Source: Dehalococcoidia bacterium (GTDB taxonomy: Bacteria > Chloroflexota > Dehalococcoidia > SHYD01 > SHYC01). From it: a stretch of 5,791 nt of DNA. The stretch is taken from positions 1 to 5,791 of the forward strand of contig JAENIT010000080.1 of assembly GCA_016844365.1 (NCBI GenBank), written 5' to 3'. The stretch's first letter is position 1, and every line of letters begins with the position of its first letter. Positions 1 through 4,272 of the stretch are shown piece after piece. A program made the translations under genes and the position numbers. Under the pieces are notes generated by a model. The model did no database searches and was not told the origin of the DNA. It saw nothing but the letters and a program-made list of their open reading frames with translations.

Positions 1-640
1 GCTTCTCTTTTAACGTGAAAGGCGGGCGCTGCGAGGCCTGTCGCGGCGAGGGCTACATCCAGATCGAGATGCAGTTCCTCCCCGACGTTACCGTGCCCTG
101 TGAGATATGCAAGGGCAAACGGTACAACCGAGAGGCCCTGGAGATCTTCTTCAAGGGCAAGAACATCGCCGACGTTCTGGACATGACCATAGAGGAGGCC
201 GCAGACTTCTTTGAGAACTTCCAAACTATAAGGTCCAAGCTGGCCACCCTCCGGGCCGTAGGGCTGGGGTATATGCGCCTGGGCCAGCCGGCCACGACCC
301 TCAGCGGCGGCGAGGCTCAGCGGGTCAAGCTATCCACAGAGCTCTCCCGTCGTGCCACGGGCAAGACCATGTACATCCTCGACGAGCCGACCACCGGCCT
401 CTCCTTCCACGATGTCGCGGCGCTGTAGATGCGGGGAACTCCGTCATCCTCATCGAGCACCACATGGACCTGATCAAGAACGCCGACCACATCATCGACC
501 TGGGGCCTGGCGGCGGCGACGCTGGCGGCTGGGTACTGGCCACGGGCACTCCTGAGGAGGTGACGGAGGTGGAGGCCAGCTACACCGGCCAGTACCTGCG
601 CGAGGTGTTACGGCGGCAGGGAGCAGGCGTGAAATCGTAG
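1..640 (+). pseudogene. uvrA: UvrA excinuclease ABC subunit A, C-terminal part, disrupted by an internal deletion/frameshift
   Basis: UvrA is the ATP-dependent DNA-damage recognition subunit of the cytoplasmic UvrABC nucleotide excision repair system. The reading frame enters at base 3 ([10 protein letters not shown]...) and the 5' part lies outside the window. Visible are the C-terminal zinc module (CEAC, 19 residues, then CEIC), the ABC signature [11 protein letters not shown] near 300-330 and Walker B LDEPTTGL near 378-400. This frame stops at TAG 426-428. Translation resumes in another frame from about 425 ([13 protein letters not shown], the H-loop) and continues through IIDLGPGGGDAGG and GTPEEV to TAG 638-640. 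Against E. coli UvrA recalled from memory, 14 nt lie between the two flanking Asp codons where 36 are expected, so about 22 nt are missing. The lost part is the helix after the D-loop of the second nucleotide-binding domain. As written, the product would lack the H-loop and probably be inactive. TGLSF replaces the more usual TGLHF, so a UvrA paralogue is possible. Identity is near certain; whether the break is real or an assembly error is open. Confidence 0.93.
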
Positions 641-731
641 GGGCGTATATCGGTAGGGGCGTATTGCTATACTTGTAGTGTCCGCCTTGCGGACTCCGTG
701 CGCGGAGAGCTTGTCGAACCTACGCCCCTAC
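637..731. repeat. Intergenic repeat with inverted GTAGGGGCGTA ends
   Basis: The 11-mer GTAGGGGCGTA occurs at 637-647 and again at 653-663, and its exact reverse complement TACGCCCCTAC occurs at 721-731. Between them lie two compact hairpins and the string GAGCTTGTCGAACC. The layout resembles the short non-coding palindromic repeats scattered between genes in many environmental bacterial genomes, but I cannot count other copies here. The first end includes the TAG that ends the uvrA frame. A mobile miniature element, a REP-like sequence or a bidirectional transcription terminator are all possible. Confidence 0.7.
680..707. other. Two overlapping hairpins inside the intergenic repeat
   Basis: GTCCGC (680-685) pairs with GCGGAC (689-694) across a 3-nt loop. 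CTCCG (694-698) pairs with CGGAG (703-707) across a 4-nt loop. The stems share base 694, so they can stack or compete. There is no T-run after either, so neither is a canonical intrinsic terminator for uvrA. Confidence 0.55.
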
Positions 732-817
732 TAAATGGCCGGGAACATTAAACTGGATTTCCGCGCAGTGCGAGAGGGGTCGCCTTAACCAGCGAAAAGC
801 CTGAAGCGCCATTCTTT

Positions 818-826
818 AAGGGGGAG
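818..826 (+). promoter_or_regulatory. Shine-Dalgarno of the propeller lipoprotein gene
   Basis: The purine run AAGGGGGAG ends 6 nt before GTG 833. It is the only strong ribosome binding site nearby and fixes GTG 833 as the start. The 732-817 stretch before it shows no convincing -35/-10 pair. Confidence 0.6.
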
Positions 827-832
827 CCTTGC

Positions 833-1829
833 GTGATAAGAGAGAGAAAACTGAGGGTATTGACCTTTGGGTACGCCCTTCTCATCGGGGTATTGTTCAT
901 CGGCTGCCAGAGACTGGCTACGCTGTTCCCATCATCTGACATCTCCGAAAAGCCGGAGGCCCAATCCCAACCCGCCGTCGTCACAGCCACACCAACTGAG
1001 ATAGCCCAGGCATCGCGGACGACTACGCCGAGGGTGGGGGCCAGCCAGCCAGTATTACAGGAGTACCCGGTGCCTCGGGGCTCCCGTCCCCACGACGTCG
1101 CCCCCGCGCCGGACGGGAGCGTCTGGTACACCGCCCAGGGCTCCGTGGAGTTGGGGAGTCCGAGTTGACCCTCTGACGGAGGAGGTGAAACGTTACCCCT
1201 TGCCCTCGGACGCTGGGAACGCCAACCTGAACACCGCCACCTTCGACCGCCGGGGCGTCCTCTGGTTCACTGGCCAGAGGGGCGTGTACGGCCGCTTGGA
1301 TCCGGCTAAGGGTCAGGTGGAGGTGTTCAGCGCCCCTCGAGGAGAAGGCCCCTACGGCATCTCCACCGCGCCCGATGGATCAGTATATTACGCCTCCCTA
1401 GCCGGCAGCCATATCGCCCGCATTGATCTGGAGACGGGTAAAGCGACGGTCTTGGAGCCGCCCACTCCTCGCCAGGGGGCGCGGCGGGTCTGGCCCGACT
1501 CCAAGGGCCGCCTCTGGGTGAGCGAGTGGAACGCGGGCCAACTGGCGATGTACGATCCTGCAAAGGAGCAGTGGCGAGAATGGTCCGCCTTAGGCGGACC
1601 GGGAGATCGCCCCCAACCCTACGCGGTGTACGTGGATGACCAGGACATGGTATGGCTCAGCGACTTCGGGGCCAACGCGATGGTGCGCTTTGATCCCAAT
1701 CGAGAGGCTTTCGAGAGCTTTCCGCTGCCCAGCTCGCCGGCCAACGTGCGTCAGATTCTGGGCCGCCCCGGTGAGGTGTGGGGAGCCGAGTCCGGGGTGG
1801 ACAAGCTAGTGGTGGTGCGAGCGCGGTAG
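833..1829 (+). pseudogene. Vgb-like beta-propeller lipoprotein, split by a frameshift
   Basis: The product resembles the streptogramin-lyase (Vgb) type of beta-propeller, usually an exported or surface-anchored protein of unknown substrate. The first frame (833-1168) opens with a basic n-region and a hydrophobic stretch ending in FIGC, a plausible lipobox with Cys at about residue 25. A Thr/Pro/Ala-rich linker follows, then the first blade (PHDVAPAPDGSVWYTAQG). It stops at TGA 1166-1168. Blades continue in the next frame (G-V-R-V-D-P-L-T-E-E-V at about 1155-1187, through to 1829), with repeated PDGSVYY, KGRLWVSEW and DMVWLSDFGANAMVRFDP units and a final EVWGAESG. Removing either one C or the 4 nt AGTC around 1157-1163 would rejoin the frames as ELG-(S)-RVDP, the normal blade transition. 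Total length of about 331 residues fits an intact family member. The blade positions I would expect to carry His in true Vgb show Tyr (GPYGI, QPYAV), so I do not infer streptogramin resistance. Start is GTG 833, supported by its ribosome binding site. Confidence 0.8.
1582..1600. repeat. Perfect palindrome inside the propeller gene
   Basis: GGTCCGCCT (1582-1590) and AGGCGGACC (1592-1600) are exact reverse complements around one T. The core GTCCGCCTT..GCGGAC is the same as the hairpin at 680-694 in the intergenic repeat. It is read in frame as SALGGP between two blades and does not break the frame. Confidence 0.6.
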
Positions 1830-1853
1830 AGTGCTCCGCCCTTTAGCTGGCGA

Positions 1854-1869
1854 AGACTTTAGGGAGTCT
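1854..1869 (+). terminator. Weak hairpin after the propeller gene, possible terminator
   Basis: AGACT (1854-1858) pairs with AGTCT (1865-1869) across a 6-nt loop, 25 nt after the stop codon, and is followed only by ATTT. The stem is short and AT-rich and there is no real T-run, so this is a weak candidate. The rest of 1830-1933 shows no gene. Confidence 0.2.
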
Positions 1870-1933
1870 ATTTGGTACTGTCGGACGCCTCAGCCTGAGA
1901 ATCCGTTCGCTTAGGGGCTTTGACCAGCTCTGA

Positions 1934-2101
1934 GTGTGCTACAACCTGTTTCAACCAGTCCTGCACCTGGTGGGCAAGGAGGTCGTGAACGGCAAGCTCG
2001 TGCGGCGCTGGGATCAGGCGCAGATACCCTACCAGTGGCTGCGGGCCAGCGGGATACTGGTCCCCGAGCAGGAAGCGAGACTCGCGGCGCTCTACTTATA
2101 G
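1934..2101 (+). pseudogene. C-terminal remnant of a DDE (rve/IS481-like) transposase
   Basis: In one frame, 1934-2101 reads YNLFQPVLHLVGKEVV, then a basic segment with RRWDQAQIPYQWL, then RASGILVPEQEARLAAL and a TAG. This matches the conserved tail of rve-type integrase/transposase proteins as I recall it: a NxFQPV(M/L)KLV block, a (Y/W)D.A.(T/I)PYQ.LLASG block, and a short final helix ending in LxALY. The catalytic DDE core is absent. TGA 1931-1933 lies directly upstream in the same frame and nothing transposase-like is recognisable before it. No terminal inverted repeats or target duplication were found. It is a dead scar of an insertion sequence between the propeller gene and the transporter pair. 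Assignment to IS481 rather than another rve family is tentative. Confidence 0.7.
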
Positions 2102-2141
2102 GGAGTATGAGAAATAATGTAGCGGCTGACGATATTTTCCG

Positions 2142-2170
2142 TTGACGTAACCATGAAGTGGTGCTACAGT
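2142..2170 (+). promoter_or_regulatory. Sigma-70-type promoter of the first transporter gene
   Basis: TTGACG (2142-2147) and TACAGT (2165-2170) are separated by exactly 17 nt, with a TG dinucleotide (2162-2163) one base before the -10, as in extended -10 promoters. Transcription should begin near 2177. The block GTGGTGCTACAGTGTAGGCG (2158-2177) recurs with one change before the second transporter gene, in the same position relative to its -35. This places the upstream in-frame GTG at 2158 inside the promoter and supports ATG 2230 as the start. Confidence 0.75.
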
Positions 2171-2178
2171 GTAGGCGT

Positions 2179-2193
2179 CTCGAAGTCTTCGAG
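2179..2193. promoter_or_regulatory. Palindrome at the transcription start, possible operator
   Basis: CTCGAAG (2179-2185) and CTTCGAG (2187-2193) are exact inverted repeats around one T. The site sits just downstream of the predicted start of transcription, where a repressor could block polymerase or an RNA hairpin could form at the 5' end of the message. The corresponding sequence before the second gene (from 4233) keeps CTCG but not the symmetry, so a shared regulator is not supported. Confidence 0.35.
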
Positions 2194-2229
2194 GGGAGAG
2201 TTCTTTATAACTTTAGGGAAAGCGCCAGT

Positions 2230-3975
2230 ATGCAGTTCTTTACTCGCACCTTCGTATCCTTAAAGTATCGGGATTTCCGATTCCTCCTCCTAAGCTCATT
2301 GGGGCTTGGGATGGGCCAGTGGTTCCAGCAGATAGGCATGGGATTCCTGGTCTATGAGGCCACAGGCCAGGCCAAGCAACTCGCCTTTATATACACCCTC
2401 CGCGGTATAACGGCCCTTGTAGCCGCTCCTATAGGCGGGGTACTTTCAGATCGCTTCAATCGCCGCCTGGTGATAATTGTAGCCACCATGGGCAGCGCCA
2501 CCCAAGCCACCGTTCTAGCCTTTCTAGTGCTGAACAACATGGCTATGGTGTGGCATTTGTACGCCTTCATCATCCTGGAAGCTATGTTTAATAGCATCAA
2601 CCAGCCAGCGCGGATGGCCTTCGTCTACGATGTAAATACCAGGGAGACTGCCACTAACGCTTACTCATTAAATGCCATCGTCCAGAACTTCAGCCGTATT
2701 ATGGGCCCCAACCTGGCAGGGGTGGTTATCGGAGTCTTTGGAGTTGGCTACTGCTTCATCGCTTTGGCAGTGATGAAGGTGACATCCACCCTCTTTACCG
2801 TAATGATCGCTTCCTCCGCCGGCAGATCCAGGGTTAGAAAGTCTGAATCGTATGTAAAGACCTTTGTAGAAGGAATACGCTACGCCCTGACCGACCACGT
2901 CATCCTGGCCATCCTTTTCATACACTCCGCCAAGCAGCTATTGATCATGCCCTATGTGGGGTATATGCCTGTTTTCGCCAAGGACGTCTTCTACGCGCCA
3001 GAAAGAGGGAGCGCAGGGTGGGCCACCGGAATCAGTTTCCTAGACGGTATGGTTGGTAGGGGCTGGGCCGCCGGGTACGGCCTCATAGCCTCAGGACTAG
3101 CCTTCGGCTCCATACCAGGAGCCCTTCTAATCGCCTACCTGGGGAACTTTAAGGGTAGGGGGAAGACTATGATCATAGGCATCCTGGGCTATATGGTGAT
3201 GGTGTTCCTCTTTACTCGTATGGACTTTATATGGTGGGGTTGGGCTTGTCTACTCATCGCTGGGGTCTTCTTCGTTATCGCCACTACTCTAACCAATACC
3301 CTGCTACAGCTCTGGTCTCGGGACGACATGCGGGGACGGGTTATGGCCCTCCAGGCCATGGAGCAGGGCCTTACACCTTTAGGATCCCTGCCAATGGGCT
3401 TCGCCATCGACCGATTCGGGCCGCAGAACACCGTTGGCGCTTTTGCTAGCGCCGCAGCCCTCACAACTATCGTCATAGCCCTGATAGCCCCCCAGATCCG
3501 CCGGGAGCCCCCTTCGGAAATGGAGGAGGAGCCGGCGCCCGCAGAAGAGCGGAAGCTCGCTGCTGTCGCTGAAAGGGAGCCAGCAGCGGTTATGCCAATG
3601 CTAGATGCTGAGCCCGTCCTTGAACAGAATGGGGCTACTGCTCCCCGTCGAGGCTTCGTGTGGTTCAGTTCGTCGGTCCTGGTTGCCGCTGGAGTATATA
3701 TAGCTACTCGTTATATCCGCAACCGCAATAATGGAACCAACCACTCAACCACCCCCTCATATAATCGCAGGGCCCAAGGCCGTGGAGGAAAGAGCGCTGC
3801 CGAGGCCAACGGTATACCTAGTATACCTAGTATATGGAGAAATCTAGCAAACGGTGGCCTTTTCAACAGGCACAACGGCGCGAATGACAAAGCATCCCCC
3901 GGCCACTTCCCTCGTAATGGCCAAGAGGTCCGTTCCATGTTGAGTAGCCTATTTAAGAGACCAAAAGGCCGCTAG
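2230..3975 (+). CDS. MFS_3/EntS-like transporter with extra C-terminal membrane segment and basic tail
   Basis: This is an inner-membrane major facilitator, probably a proton-driven exporter; the substrate is unknown. Residues 1-424 form the core. MFS motif A (GGVLSDRFNRR) is at 69-79. NQPARMAFVYDV and RIMGPNLAGVVIG follow, with a second-half GRVMALQAMEQG and PMGFAIDRFG; these match the MFS_3 (TIGR00900/EntS-like) pattern. Residues 425-474 are an acidic Glu/Ala/Pro linker. About 476-496 (FVWFSSSVLVAAGVYIATRY) is a further hydrophobic segment. The tail 497-581 is Arg/Asn/Gly-rich and ends KRPKGR. Typical relatives are about 400-430 residues, so the last 150 or so are additional. ATG 2230 is preferred to GTG 2158 (a 605-residue form) because the promoter covers 2158. 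GGGAA sits 10 nt or so before ATG as a weak ribosome binding site. Compared with the next gene it has 18 extra residues between helices 7 and 8. The MFS assignment is firm. Confidence 0.93.
   Translation: MQFFTRTFVSLKYRDFRFLLLSSLGLGMGQWFQQIGMGFLVYEATGQAKQLAFIYTLRGITALVAAPIGGVLSDRFNRRLVIIVATMGSATQATVLAFLVLNNMAMVWHLYAFIILEAMFNSINQPARMAFVYDVNTRETATNAYSLNAIVQNFSRIMGPNLAGVVIGVFGVGYCFIALAVMKVTSTLFTVMIASSAGRSRVRKSESYVKTFVEGIRYALTDHVILAILFIHSAKQLLIMPYVGYMPVFAKDVFYAPERGSAGWATGISFLDGMVGRGWAAGYGLIASGLAFGSIPGALLIAYLGNFKGRGKTMIIGILGYMVMVFLFTRMDFIWWGWACLLIAGVFFVIATTLTNTLLQLWSRDDMRGRVMALQAMEQGLTPLGSLPMGFAIDRFGPQNTVGAFASAAALTTIVIALIAPQIRREPPSEMEEEPAPAEERKLAAVAEREPAAVMPMLDAEPVLEQNGATAPRRGFVWFSSSVLVAAGVYIATRYIRNRNNGTNHSTTPSYNRRAQGRGGKSAAEANGIPSIPSIWRNLANGGLFNRHNGANDKASPGHFPRNGQEVRSMLSSLFKRPKGR
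3016..3075 (+). repeat. Short in-frame direct repeat in the helix 7-8 loop
   Basis: The 15-nt segments 3016-3030 (encoding GWATG after codon alignment) and 3061-3075 (encoding GWAAG) are near copies 45 nt apart. They flank most of an 18-residue segment absent from the downstream paralogue. The insertion may have arisen by duplication and divergence, or the paralogue may have lost it between the repeats. Confidence 0.4.
3671..3811 (+). repeat. Homogenised 3' module, first copy
   Basis: This stretch matches 5651-5791 at 137 of 141 positions without gaps (differences at 3696, 3760, 3793 and 3809). It encodes the extra membrane segment and the start of the basic tail. Immediately upstream, identity falls sharply. 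The repeat probably continues past the window in the second copy. Confidence 0.95.
3814..3834 (+). repeat. Tandem 9-bp repeat in the transporter tail
   Basis: ATACCTAGT occurs twice in tandem (3814-3822, 3823-3831), followed by ATA. Read in frame it gives Ile-Pro-Ser twice and then Ile. It begins where the second gene leaves the window, so I cannot tell if the paralogue shares it. Confidence 0.7.
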
Positions 3976-4196
3976 CCTACCAAATTAACCCCCACTCCTC
4001 CTACAACCTTGTAAACCCTCAACCGGAGGTCCAAATGTGAAGGGGCCCCAGGTTATTCTAGTGGACATGCAGTAGAATAGCTGCGTCACCAAGGTGATTC
4101 ATCTTCCCACGGCATGATAATGATACACAACAGCATCTATGAGGCCGATATACATGCTTGCTAAATGTTCGGCTAGACTTAACAGTTAACAACTTT
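3976..4196. other. Intergenic region between the two transporter genes
   Basis: No gene is evident. It contains a hairpin, GGTTATTCTA (4051-4060) with TAGAATAGCT (4073-4082), about 10 pairs including two G-T pairs and a 12-nt loop, without a T-run. There are also two small palindromes: TCACCAAGGTGA (4086-4097) and TTAACAGTTAA (4179-4189). The second lies 7 nt before the -35 of the next promoter and is a possible regulator site. No canonical terminator follows the first transporter gene, so some read-through into the second is possible. Confidence 0.5.
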
Positions 4197-4225
4197 TTGA
4201 CTAACACCCTTTGTGGTGATACAGT
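4197..4225 (+). promoter_or_regulatory. Sigma-70-type promoter of the second transporter gene
   Basis: TTGACT (4197-4202) and TACAGT (4220-4225) are separated by 17 nt, with TG at 4217-4218 before the -10. The surrounding block 4213-4232 matches 2158-2177 at 19 of 20 positions. Transcription should begin near 4232. Having its own promoter, with the same architecture as the first gene's, argues that the two genes are separately transcribed but similarly controlled. Confidence 0.75.
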
Positions 4226-4272
4226 GTAGGCGCTCGGAGGCCTTAAAAGGAGTAGTGACCGGGGAACCTCAG

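Noticed and set aside
423..430. Programmed frameshift in uvrA
   Set aside because: Codons are missing, not just phase-shifted, and there is no slippery heptamer.
352..555. Open frame across the uvrA break
   Set aside because: It is a third-frame reading, Arg/Pro/His-rich and resembling no family; the UvrA motifs are in the other two frames.
637..731. CRISPR array
   Set aside because: There are only two direct 11-mers plus one inverted copy, with no regular spacers.
833..1829. Streptogramin B resistance lyase
   Set aside because: Only the propeller fold pattern matches; expected catalytic His positions appear to be Tyr, and the gene is frameshifted and lipoprotein-like.
1936..2145. Alternative open frame over the transposase remnant
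   Set aside because: Its translation is low in recognisable motifs, whereas the adjacent frame gives a transposase-like C-terminus.
2158..2229. In-frame GTG giving a 605-residue first transporter
   Set aside because: This codon lies between the -35 and -10 of a strong promoter and has no ribosome binding site. The homologous alignment with the second gene begins at ATG 2230.
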